The position numbers were made by a program, and so were the translations under genes. Under the pieces are notes generated by a model. That model saw only the letters and a program-made list of their open reading frames with translations, was not told where the DNA came from and searched no databases. A stretch of 12,753 nt of DNA from Eudoraea sp. (GTDB taxonomy: Bacteria > Bacteroidota > Bacteroidia > Flavobacteriales > Flavobacteriaceae), in NCBI GenBank assembly GCA_024642325.1, contig JAHEBI010000023.1, positions 1 to 12,753 of the forward strand, in the 5' to 3' direction. Position 1 is the stretch's first letter. Each line of letters starts with the position of its first letter. Of the stretch, positions 6,761-12,753 are shown piece by piece.

Positions 6761-7639
6761 ATGAAAAATCTATTTGTCTGTTTTATGTTTATTTCGGTCA
6801 CTCTTCAGGCGCAAACTGCCTACTCTGTATTCAGGACCACAATTTCGTGTCCACTTGATAAAAAAGAGTTGGCCGTCAGTGCACATAAAAAGATAGAAAG
6901 CGTGCTGACTGGCATGACAAAAGAAGGGAGTATCCTCAATTTTAATTTGAATATCAGAGAAGAAAAGGATACGGTAAAACTCGACTATGCCATGCCTTCT
7001 GAGAATGAAGAGAGTTTTGAAAAACTAATTAGTGAGTGGAAAGTACGCGCTACTAACAGTGACCCACAACTGTTTGAAGTTTTCTGGCAAACTTGCCCTA
7101 CCCGAAAGGACACCATGGTAAGTAAACATAAAATGATTTATCCGCTTATTAGGGCTTCATATACAGGGGTTGTAGTGGTGGAGGGTATCGATGAGAAACC
7201 TGATCCCGAACTGGATTATAAAATTGTAGTTGACTTTACTGCCTTTCCTGAATTGGAAAAAAATAAAGGAAAAGTAGACTCCGTTAAAACGAACTGGGGG
7301 CTATCAGAAATCGGACGCATTTATAACCTTCATTTGGCAGCAGGTATTCCCAAAAATAAAATTCAAATCGTTGCTGCCGTACACGCCAATGCGATGGAAT
7401 CGTTCTTCACTAATGAAGCCTACCTCGAAAAATACAAGACGGAAAATCCAAACCTCTCAATTATAGAAGAGCTAAGCAATGCCGGAGTAAAGTTTTTAGT
7501 TTGTGGACAAAGCCTTACATGGTGGGGTTACCAAAAAGACATGCTTATACCTCAAGCCAAACTAACGCTAACAGCCCAAACAACGCTCACCTCACACCAA
7601 ATGAAAGGTTTTGCTTTGAAAGGCATGCGCAACGATTGA
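6761..7639 (+). CDS. Exported DsrE/DsrF-like protein
   Basis: The 292-residue product begins with a short Sec signal peptide (MKNLFVCFMFISVTLQAQ, cleavage near residue 18). Residues ~20-145 form an N-terminal region I do not recognise, with Cys30 and Cys112. Residues ~150-290 are a DsrE-like alpha/beta domain: YKIVVDFTAFP, GLSEIGRIYNLHLAAGIPKNKIQIVAAVHANAMESFF, a NEAYLEKYKTENPNLSII helix, and VKFLVCGQSL with Cys248 where DsrE-type sulfur carriers hold their persulfide cysteine. The end, LTAQTTLTSHQMKGFALKG, also fits the family. Cytoplasmic DsrE proteins are ~120-residue sulfur carriers; this exported, larger form is common in Bacteroidota and its substrate is not established. It stands alone with its own promoter and a long palindrome upstream, and has no dsr or sox neighbours here. 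The family call is strong, the biochemical role inferred. Confidence 0.88.
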   Translation: MKNLFVCFMFISVTLQAQTAYSVFRTTISCPLDKKELAVSAHKKIESVLTGMTKEGSILNFNLNIREEKDTVKLDYAMPSENEESFEKLISEWKVRATNSDPQLFEVFWQTCPTRKDTMVSKHKMIYPLIRASYTGVVVVEGIDEKPDPELDYKIVVDFTAFPELEKNKGKVDSVKTNWGLSEIGRIYNLHLAAGIPKNKIQIVAAVHANAMESFFTNEAYLEKYKTENPNLSIIEELSNAGVKFLVCGQSLTWWGYQKDMLIPQAKLTLTAQTTLTSHQMKGFALKGMRND

Positions 7640-7676
7640 AGCTTAAATTAAAACTCCGGTTATCGGGAACCGTTAA

Positions 7677-7832
7677 AATGGAGTGGAATTACGGAACCAC
7701 AGAAACGATATTGAGACTCCTCATACATTAAAAATTACAATTCCAGGATTGATCTTTGGATTACTAATAGCACAAATACCTACTCTATTTTTCTTTAAGC
7801 TCAGAAAAAGACTAAAACTTCCGGCAAAATAA
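7677..7832 (+). pseudogene. Small coding remnant with one membrane helix, no recognised family
   Basis: A 51-codon open stretch after an in-frame TAA (7674-7676) reads NGVELRNHRNDIETPHTLKI, then TIPGLIFGLLIAQIPTLFFF, then KLRKRLKLPAK and TAA. It looks like a real C-terminus: a soluble tail, one ~18-residue transmembrane helix and a basic end. There is no ATG; the only possible start is GTG at 7683. In another frame the preceding stretch gives LSGTVKMEWNYGTTE (7657-7701), so one frameshift near 7701 would join the two pieces. I read it as the tail of a gene whose 5' part was lost when the DsrE-like region took its present shape. The family is not recognised. Confidence 0.3.
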
Positions 7833-8149
7833 ACTGCTCACAACAATTTATCCTATGAAAGGCCCTGGTCCGGTACTCTGAAGTTGGACAATATTTTCTT
7901 TTTTACTTAAACCTCCTTCTTTTCTTTTATATAACATGCTCCGTATCCTATGTGTGATACACCTATGGAAAGATTTTCCGGAAAAGGGTGAGCAAAGAAA
8001 TTACCCCGGATAATTAATAAAGCACTTTCGGACACTAAAGCATATTATTCGTCCTATATGATATTCCCCCCGGGTATTAACAAAGCATACTTTTATTTTT
8101 TCTGCCATTGTCAGGATCTTCTTTTACTAACCTTTAAAACCCATTAGTT
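7833..8149. other. Gene-free spacer
   Basis: No convincing reading frame on either strand. It contains a 12-bp perfect palindrome TTTTCCGGAAAA (7974-7985) and, just before it, GTGT-GAT-ACAC (7952-7962). These could be regulatory sites for the small secreted gene starting at 8150, but nothing identifies them further. Confidence 0.4.
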
Positions 8150-8393
8150 ATGAAAATATTTTTCTCGGCAATTGTCTTTTGCTTCTTTGTGCAATTATAA
8201 TATATACAAGGCCATAGACCTGTTTGTTGAAGGTAATTCAGCCCTGGAGATTGGTTCCTGGACCGAATTTATTGCCGGGGGCACTGAAGCTGAGAATGGA
8301 TATTATATGTCGTATTTCGAAAAAAACGACGGCAAATACGAATGCGTACGAGACATGAGTGTTACAACCATGCCGGTAAAGGAAGCTATGTAA
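8150..8393 (+). pseudogene. Small secreted protein, apparently frameshifted after the signal peptide
   Basis: An ATG at 8150 starts MKIFFSAIVFCFFVQL, a good signal-peptide core, but the frame hits TAA at codon 17. The +1 frame through the same point continues YNIYKAIDLFVEGNSALEIG, then SWTEFIAGGTEAENGYYMS and YFEKNDGKYECVRDMSVTTM, ending PVKEAM and TAA at 8391-8393, about 65 well-composed residues. Joined across an indel near 8196-8202 (TTATAATATATAC) they would give a normal ~80-residue exported protein, and the correctly placed terminator at 8431-8460 supports one transcription unit. Either the gene is broken, or the AT-rich run holds a sequencing error or programmed slip. The family is not recognised. 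The minus-strand frame opposite (8238-8441) is a shadow. Confidence 0.55.
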
Positions 8394-8430
8394 ACGACTA
8401 AAGAACGCTATAACTAAGGCTAAAACCATT

Positions 8431-8460
8431 GGAGCCCGCAACTCGCAGGCTCCTTTTTTT
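8431..8460 (+). terminator. Rho-independent terminator
   Basis: GGAGCC (8431-8436) pairs with GGCTCC (8448-8453) around an 11-nt loop, followed directly by a run of T to 8460. It lies 38 bp after the stop of the frame ending at 8393 and works only on the plus strand. This is the clearest terminator in the window. Confidence 0.85.
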
Positions 8461-8536
8461 GTCTTAAGTTTTATTTACGTGTGCAATACAGCCTTTTATC
8501 GCGCTCCGGAATGAGCCTGTAAGCTTTTGTTTGTGT

Positions 8537-8722
8537 CTATGCCTTCTTTGTCAGGGACAGATTGATTACAATGGCCATAAGCAGCCAGATAATAAATGTT
8601 TCCCCATGCGTCATTTCGTAGGTGGCACCCGCCATTTTGGCTGCCATCAATACAATATAAACGATAATAGGGGATAAAAACAGGCTAATTGCAAGATGGA
8701 GAATTGATTTTTTGTAATCCAT
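8537..8722 (-). CDS. Mini membrane protein with two predicted helices
   Basis: The 61-residue product starts MDYKKSILHLAISLFLSPI at an ATG preceded by A-rich leader DNA (CAATGAATT) with no SD. Residues ~8-28 (LHLAISLFLSPIIVYIVLM) and ~43-57 (FIIWLLMAIVINLSL) are hydrophobic helices joined by a loop with KMAGATYEMTHGET; the C-terminus is basic (TKKA). Composition and the SD-less start fit a real small gene, yet no family is recognised and short length limits certainty. The gap 8723-8844 upstream holds nothing obvious. A role as a toxin-like or accessory membrane peptide cannot be judged from the sequence. Confidence 0.5.
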   Translation of the reverse strand: MDYKKSILHLAISLFLSPIIVYIVLMAAKMAGATYEMTHGETFIIWLLMAIVINLSLTKKA

Positions 8723-8844
8723 AATTCATTGATTTAGTTGGTTAATAAAAGCGATATGTTATATGTTGGCAATTGAATGATTTCATATTTGGATCTAACT
8801 GCAAGACTAAAGAAGTATGTTGCCCCAAGATACATATTTTAAGT

Positions 8845-8962
8845 TTAATGGGTTCTTTGTCTAATGACCATCTTTATCCCCGTAACCACCATTACAATCT
8901 CCCCAATAACATATTTAAATTATTTTTGCTGTTTTACTTTCGGTCAATAATTGTTGTCGAAA
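8845..8962 (-). pseudogene. Decayed DUF6090-type fragment
   Basis: The minus strand encodes FKYVIGEIVMVVTGIKMVI, a degraded form of the family's KYxIGEIVLVVIGILIAL membrane helix. The DNA aligns over about 85 bp with the fragment at 5537-5677: the upstream part reads DNNY*PKVKQQK* in the frame where the other reads DNNNRLKINQENT, so two in-frame stops are present. A one-base shift instead gives FRQQLLTESKTAKII, which resembles the RRLLLTENKFSKY N-terminus of the copy at 9005-9763. Either way it cannot encode a normal protein; LIALQINNW is replaced by KMVIRQRTH and a stop. It lies 42 bp downstream of the complete copy B, as the other relic lies just downstream of copy A. Confidence 0.55.
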
Positions 8963-8971
8963 TAGCCTGTA

Positions 8972-8989
8972 AAAATTAAACCTGGTTTA
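8972..8989 (-). terminator. Weak terminator-like hairpin after DUF6090 copy B
   Basis: On the minus strand TAAAC-CAG-GTTTA is followed by ATTTTT, 15-30 bp beyond the stop of the copy B gene. The stem has only five AT-rich pairs, so this is a weak call based on position and the T-run. Confidence 0.25.
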
Positions 8990-9004
8990 GTGATTAACCT
9001 TTCA

Positions 9005-9763
9005 TTATTTTTCACCGGATAATATTTTTAATTCTTCTTCAATCTGGTTCACAATGACGTTTGATTTGATACTTAAGTCTTTTAAGCTGTTAATATTCCA
9101 ATTCCTGTTTGAAATAATTTCTGAGTTAATGCTTTTAAATTTATCGTCGTTAATAAGGGCATTGTAGTTAAAAGGTTTGGCCACTTCAATATCTCCCGAA
9201 ATACTATCATGCAAAAAATACCTCCTAAAGTGCTCCACATGATACGGATAAGAAATATTTTGCTGTAAGTTATTTGCCCAAATTTGATTTTCTTCTTTAA
9301 TGATTAAATAATCAACTTCAAATAAGATGCTCAGGTTTTTACGCAGACTATCATTTGTTATTAAATCAATTCCTTTTGATTTTAAGAAGGTGTAACCTCC
9401 TGAAATAGGATTTGAAGAAACCGTCCAAAAATATTCACCAAATGGCTTTAATAGTGCCTTGTCGAAAGGCCTGTTATTATCCAGGTAATCCAAGATCAAT
9501 AAATTATGTTCGAGATACGCATGTTCTGATTCAATGGCTCTTTCAAATGATTTTATGCTGCTTTTAATATTGGCCTTAATTTCTTTGAGCAATTCAATTT
9601 CAACAAGTCTTGATTTTTGTTCACTATTTATATTATTTAAATATAATGCCAGTAAAATTCCAATAACAATCAGAACAACTTCACCAATCCCATAAATCAG
9701 ATATTTACTGAATTTATTTTCTGTCAGTAACAGCCGTCGGATATTTCTAAAGAAATTTAACAT
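9005..9763 (-). CDS. DUF6090-type single-pass membrane protein, copy B
   Basis: The 252-residue product starts at the ATG at 9763 (MLNFFRNIRRLLLTENKFSKY). An upstream ATG at 9793 would add MGCTTNYILS, but those codons are the conserved leader repeat itself, so the inner start is chosen. The N-terminus is basic, one transmembrane helix spans ~21-42 (YLIYGIGEVVLIVIGILLAL), and YLNNINSEQK stands for the usual QINNWNE. The rest is a predicted helical domain on the periplasmic side, with the family motif GGYTFLKSKGIDLITNDSLR (about 125-144) and a C-terminal helix NVIVNQIEEELKIL. No catalytic motif is seen and the function is unknown. It follows the PQQ dehydrogenase on the same strand after a 122-bp gap that holds the leader repeat, so it probably has its own promoter. 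It is strongly diverged from copy A outside the first 45 residues. Confidence 0.85.
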   Translation of the reverse strand: MLNFFRNIRRLLLTENKFSKYLIYGIGEVVLIVIGILLALYLNNINSEQKSRLVEIELLKEIKANIKSSIKSFERAIESEHAYLEHNLLILDYLDNNRPFDKALLKPFGEYFWTVSSNPISGGYTFLKSKGIDLITNDSLRKNLSILFEVDYLIIKEENQIWANNLQQNISYPYHVEHFRRYFLHDSISGDIEVAKPFNYNALINDDKFKSINSEIISNRNWNINSLKDLSIKSNVIVNQIEEELKILSGEK

Positions 9764-9775
9764 AGAAAGGATGTA

Positions 9776-9808
9776 GTTGGTTGTACATCCCAAGGTAGTA
9801 AATTATTA
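9776..9808 (-). repeat. Conserved leader repeat, copy 3 (upstream of DUF6090 copy B)
   Basis: The minus strand reads TAATAATTTACTACCTTGGG then ATGTACAACCAAC, with the DUF6090 ATG 12 nt further on. It matches the copies at 721-754 and 6409-6442. TACCTTGG is one mismatch from the -7 consensus TAnnTTTG. The conserved block ends before the ATG, and the coding sequences after it diverge except for the MxxFFR start. Confidence 0.75.
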
Positions 9809-9885
9809 TAATAGGCTATAAATCAACCTGGTCATATTTAATTATCAGACTGCCACATTGTGCAGGGAAATAGTTGTTTGGGCAG

Positions 9886-12090
9886 TTAGTGTATGCTACT
9901 ATTTGTTTGATTATTCCCCTCTTTATTATTTTTTAGCACCTTGGCTTCATGGATGATATAGTTCTTGATATTATTGATCTGCGTTTCGTCTAACCGATCC
10001 CCAAAATTGGGCATGCCTTTACTAAAATATGCCCCTTCTCCCACTATTTGGGAAAATATCCTAAATACCGATTTGTCGGAATACGCAATGTCAGGATAGG
10101 CACCTCCTCCATTTCCGGGTGTGCCATGACATCTGCTGCAATACTGTTCAAAAACCAGTTTTCCCTGTTTTATATGGCCAACATCAACAGAAACTTCCAG
10201 ATCAATGAATTCCTTTTTTATAGTTGGATATTCAGGAACACCTTCATTTTTACCTAATGCAAACGTATATATAGTGCCGGGATATAGTTGATCAGTAAAT
10301 CGTACTGACTTGCCAAGAACTCCGCCCCAGCCCGATATTATGGTAATGTATTGTATGCCGTCCACCTGATAGGAGATAGGTGAAGCGACAACCCCTGATC
10401 CCACATTGAAGCGCCATTTCTCTGTTCCATCTGCTGCGTCATAGGCCACCAGGAAACCCTCTGCATTTCCCTGGAATACCAGATCTTCCAGGCTTAGTAC
10501 ACCTGCATTCCAGGTTGATTTATGGGGTACCCTCCATACTTCTTTTTTCTTAATCGGATCCCATGCAATCAACATCCCTTTTTCTTCAGGAGCCAGGGAA
10601 TCCATGCGTGTAATGGCATTTTTAGTCCAGCCAATGGCAAGATTGAGGGTACGGATATCTTTGTTGTATTCCCAATTTAAAGGTTGCCCATAAATCATAG
10701 ACAGATCCCTGGCTGGTATGTAAACCAATTTTGTGACCGGATTGAATGCCATTGGTTGCCAGTTATGCCCACCTGCCGGGCCAGGAAATATTTGGGCATT
10801 AACTTCCTTATATCTGCTATAATCGGTTTCTACAGGGCGCCCGGTTTTCAAATCAACACTGCTTGCCCAATTGGTATAGACATAAGGGTCTGCAGAAATT
10901 AAAGTTCCATTGGCGCGATCCAGTACGTAGAAGAAACCATTTTTAGGAGCCTGCATCAAGACCTTCCTGGATTGATTATTGATCTCATATTCTGCAAGGA
11001 TGATCTGCTGTGTAGCGGTATAATCCCAGTTGTCTCCGGGGGTAGTCTGATAATACCACTCCATATTTCCATTTTCAGAATTAAGGGCAACTATTGAAGA
11101 AAGATAAAGGTTGTCACCACCCTGTGGACTTCTTAATGCCTGATTCCATAAGGTCCCATTCCCAACGCCCACATAGATTAATTTAAGTTCCGGGTCATAG
11201 GCAAAAGCATCCCAGGCAGTCCCTCCACCACCGGATTCCCACCACTTTCCGGTCCATGTTTCTGCCGCTTTTTCCATTGCTTCATTTTCGAAGCCATTTA
11301 CCGGGTTTCCGGGGACGGTGTAAAACCTCCAGGATTGAGCGCCCGTCAAGGCATCATAAGCCGTGACATAACCCCTGACACCAAACTCTGCTCCTCCATT
11401 ACCAATGATTACTTTTCCATCAAATACCCTTGGCGCACCGGTAATCGTATAACTCTCACTTTGATCCACGGTTAAAACTTCCCAGGCCTTATCACCGGTG
11501 GCTGCATTAATTGCAACTAACCTGCCGTCTAATGTTCCTACGTAAACAAGGCCTTCATACAATGCCACTCCGCGATTAACTACGTCACAACAGGCTATTT
11601 CTCCATATTCACGGGGCACTTTGGGATCATATGTCCAGATAAGCTCACCTTTCCTGACATCAACAGCATATACAATACTCCACGGCCCGCTTACATACAT
11701 TATCCCATCCACCACCAAAGGTGTTGCTTCAAATCCTTTTGTAGTGCCAAGATTTAATGTCCAGGCCAGTCCCAAACTGTCTATGTTTAATTTCGTAATC
11801 TGAGTTAATGTACTAAACCTGTCCTCACTATAATTTCTGCCATAAGAGAGCCAATCCTGAGGGGTCTTGTCTGCATTTATTAACCGGTCATTGTTTACAG
11901 CCTGTGTAACCTCCTTTATATGATCAACGGATCCCTTATCAAAACTTTGATTGCAACCAACCATAAATGTAAAGCCGAAGCTAAACACCAGGATTATTTG
12001 AAATCTATTTCTAATAACAAACCTCATGTACTTTAAGGGCTTAATGTCATCTGATAGTTTTTTGCGCATTCGCTTAAAAAAATTAGTCAT
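9886..12090 (-). CDS. PQQ-dependent quinohemoprotein alcohol dehydrogenase (lipoprotein, C-terminal cytochrome c)
   Basis: The 734-residue product is a type II quinohemoprotein alcohol dehydrogenase. Residues ~75-615 form the PQQ propeller: vicinal disulfide CC (167-168), GGGGTAWDAFAYDP (287-300), GDNWDYT with likely catalytic Asp356, and recurrent blade motifs such as LVAINAATGDKAW and LVAYDAADGTEKWRF. Residues ~640-720 are a class I cytochrome c with CSRCH (C651, C654, H655) and axial Met693 in KGMPNFG. Such enzymes oxidise alcohols to aldehydes in the periplasm, passing electrons from PQQ to the fused heme. Thr358, two after Asp356, replaces the extra Asp of lanthanide enzymes, suggesting Ca2+. 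FMVGC (Cys46) is a plausible lipobox. Two starts are possible: 12090, overlapping the upstream stop by 8 bp, or Met22 at 12027, which gives a standard lipoprotein signal (MRFVIRNRF..). The extra 21 residues resemble a DUF6090 N-terminus. No PQQ-biosynthesis genes are nearby. Confidence 0.93.
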   Translation of the reverse strand: MTNFFKRMRKKLSDDIKPLKYMRFVIRNRFQIILVFSFGFTFMVGCNQSFDKGSVDHIKEVTQAVNNDRLINADKTPQDWLSYGRNYSEDRFSTLTQITKLNIDSLGLAWTLNLGTTKGFEATPLVVDGIMYVSGPWSIVYAVDVRKGELIWTYDPKVPREYGEIACCDVVNRGVALYEGLVYVGTLDGRLVAINAATGDKAWEVLTVDQSESYTITGAPRVFDGKVIIGNGGAEFGVRGYVTAYDALTGAQSWRFYTVPGNPVNGFENEAMEKAAETWTGKWWESGGGGTAWDAFAYDPELKLIYVGVGNGTLWNQALRSPQGGDNLYLSSIVALNSENGNMEWYYQTTPGDNWDYTATQQIILAEYEINNQSRKVLMQAPKNGFFYVLDRANGTLISADPYVYTNWASSVDLKTGRPVETDYSRYKEVNAQIFPGPAGGHNWQPMAFNPVTKLVYIPARDLSMIYGQPLNWEYNKDIRTLNLAIGWTKNAITRMDSLAPEEKGMLIAWDPIKKKEVWRVPHKSTWNAGVLSLEDLVFQGNAEGFLVAYDAADGTEKWRFNVGSGVVASPISYQVDGIQYITIISGWGGVLGKSVRFTDQLYPGTIYTFALGKNEGVPEYPTIKKEFIDLEVSVDVGHIKQGKLVFEQYCSRCHGTPGNGGGAYPDIAYSDKSVFRIFSQIVGEGAYFSKGMPNFGDRLDETQINNIKNYIIHEAKVLKNNKEGNNQTNSSIH
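12028..12090 (-). other. DUF6090-like N-terminal segment at the start of the PQQ dehydrogenase frame
   Basis: The first 21 codons read MTNFFKRMRKKLSDDIKPLK plus Y, continuing MRFVI. This follows the DUF6090 N-terminal pattern (MxxFF+xxRxxLxxxxKxxKYxxYxI; compare MLNFFRNIRRLLLTENKFSK in copy B) and is not needed for the lipoprotein signal that starts at Met22. Its ATG overlaps the stop of a real DUF6090 gene (ATGACTAA). The best reading is the 5' stump of a tandem DUF6090 gene fused in frame to the dehydrogenase. The similarity is short, so convergence on a basic amphipathic leader cannot be excluded. Confidence 0.5.
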
Positions 12091-12753
12091 GGTCTATAGT
12101 GCATTTTGTCTCCAACAGTTTCGTCAAAACATCAATTTCATTTTTAATGAAATTATATAGTTCAATTTGCCTGGCATTGGAGGATATATAATAAAGTGCT
12201 TCATTATAAAGTCTTTTCTTCATGTCTTCAGTGATAATACCTTCATTATCTATTGGGATAGCCGCGTAAACGTCTTGTTCCATGCCCTTTAAAAACCGAT
12301 CTCTACTCATATATGCTTCGACCCAGCCATTGGCAAAATTATCCTGATGTGAAAAATTGATAGCCACTGCATTCTCTCCGTTCACTTTAATAATGCTAAT
12401 AAAACCGTCAACTTTATTAAAATAATTATTTAAAGCCTTAATAACACTTTTATCCCTTATAATATTCAGATTCGCTCCTGATTTCAGGTCTTCAAAGGCA
12501 GAATTATTGGGTTTAAAATCAGAATATATAGCTCTTATAGAAAGGCTTATTTGTGTTCCTATTTCTTCTTTTTTGGTCTTTTCTTTTTGAAGTAACCGAA
12601 CTGCCCGGTTTGAAGCTTTTAATCTTGACTCAGACTGGGCTATTAAATTAGTCACCTGCTCCCTGTCCTGAATAACATCTTCCAACAACCGGCAGTAATA
12701 TTCTTTTTCTAATTTATTTTGTTTTTGCTGCTCATTCCAATTATTGATCTGCA
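12083..12753 (-). CDS. DUF6090-type membrane protein, copy C (N-terminus beyond the window)
   Basis: The frame is open to the right edge, so the start and membrane helix are outside. The first visible codons, QINNWNEQQKQNKLEKEYY, are the post-helix signature of the family; the last 17 bases of the window match the corresponding DNA of copy A (6262-6278). About 223 residues follow: a coiled-coil-like stretch (LLEDVIQDREQVTNLIAQSE), the family motif SAFEDLKSGANLNIIRDKSV in the form closest to consensus of the three copies, then helices to the end TKLLETKCTIDHD. It is predicted to be periplasmic after one N-terminal helix. An apparent start at 12688 is only a TTG inside the frame and is rejected. 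The stop overlaps the ATG of the PQQ dehydrogenase frame by 8 bp, so the two are probably translationally coupled. Confidence 0.85.
   Translation of the reverse strand, partial: QINNWNEQQKQNKLEKEYYCRLLEDVIQDREQVTNLIAQSESRLKASNRAVRLLQKEKTKKEEIGTQISLSIRAIYSDFKPNNSAFEDLKSGANLNIIRDKSVIKALNNYFNKVDGFISIIKVNGENAVAINFSHQDNFANGWVEAYMSRDRFLKGMEQDVYAAIPIDNEGIITEDMKKRLYNEALYYISSNARQIELYNFIKNEIDVLTKLLETKCTIDHD

Noticed and set aside
7501..7731. 76-codon plus-strand frame overlapping the end of the DsrE-like gene
   Set aside because: Its first half is the shifted frame of the DsrE coding sequence and has no protein-like pattern. Only the last part (LSGTVKMEWNYGTTE) may belong to the remnant at 7677-7832.
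8238..8441. 67-codon minus-strand frame opposite the small secreted gene
   Set aside because: It is antisense to protein-like plus-strand sequence and its start lies within the plus-strand terminator stem.
9764..9793. Upstream ATG giving DUF6090 copy B an extra MGCTTNYILS
   Set aside because: These codons coincide with the conserved leader repeat, and the other two repeat copies lack this ATG in frame. The MLNFFR start matches the family.
721..9808. Leader repeats as insertion-sequence ends or a CRISPR-like array
   Set aside because: The three copies are thousands of bases apart, all in the same orientation, with no transposase, no terminal inversion, no target-site duplication and no regular spacing.
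11007..11045. Lanthanide-dependent PQQ dehydrogenase
   Set aside because: The residue two after the probable catalytic Asp356 is Thr, not the additional Asp typical of lanthanide enzymes.
12083..12688. DUF6090 copy C as a complete gene starting at 12688
   Set aside because: The codon there is TTG, and the frame continues upstream through the family signature QINNWNE to the window edge.

Overview
This 12.75-kb AT-rich window looks like a chromosomal segment of a Bacteroidota bacterium (Cytophagales or Flavobacteriales type, probably marine or environmental). The grounds are the gene content: DUF6090-type membrane proteins, a sortilin/BNR-repeat protein, an S9 prolyl oligopeptidase, a leucine-rich-repeat secreted protein, scarce Shine-Dalgarno sequences and Bacteroidota-like promoter boxes. 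No rRNA, tRNA, CRISPR array, transposase or phage gene was seen.

Layout, left to right. Minus strand: the N-terminal 223 codons of a sortilin/VPS10-like BNR-repeat protein (1-669, running off the left edge); a secreted S9 peptidase with a complete Ser/Asp/His triad (968-2959); a short truncated LRR protein (3509-3862) followed in the same frame by an 89-codon orphan fragment (3239-3508); a secreted TPR protein (4062-4940); a small one-helix membrane protein (5093-5458); a DUF6090 fragment (5537-5677); and a complete DUF6090-type protein (5692-6396). Plus strand: an exported DsrE/DsrF-like protein (6761-7639), a one-helix coding remnant (7677-7832) and a frameshifted small secreted protein (8150-8393) with a clear terminator (8431-8460). 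Minus strand again: a two-helix mini membrane protein (8537-8722), a decayed DUF6090 fragment (8845-8962), a second complete DUF6090-type protein (9005-9763), a PQQ-dependent quinohemoprotein alcohol dehydrogenase lipoprotein (9886-12090), and a third DUF6090-type gene (12083-12753) that runs off the right edge and overlaps the dehydrogenase start by 8 bp.

The unifying theme is a DUF6090-like family that has spread over the minus strand. Three substantial genes, two short remnants around the diagnostic IGE-V-IGI-AL membrane helix, a probable DUF6090-type N-terminus at the start of the PQQ dehydrogenase, and possibly an orphan C-terminus at 3239-3508 all lie within 13 kb. Two of the complete copies, and the sortilin-like gene, are preceded by the same ~33-bp leader (minus-strand core close to GGGAAGTACAACCAAC) at a fixed distance of 12-13 nt from an ATG. 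This suggests a 5' module of leader plus first codons that duplicates and recombines into new places. What the family does cannot be told from this window.

The other genes are mostly exported or membrane-bound: peptidase, periplasmic alcohol oxidation with a fused cytochrome c, a periplasmic DsrE-type sulfur-carrier-like protein, and TPR and LRR scaffolds. They do not form one obvious pathway; the region reads as an accessory patchwork with several broken genes.
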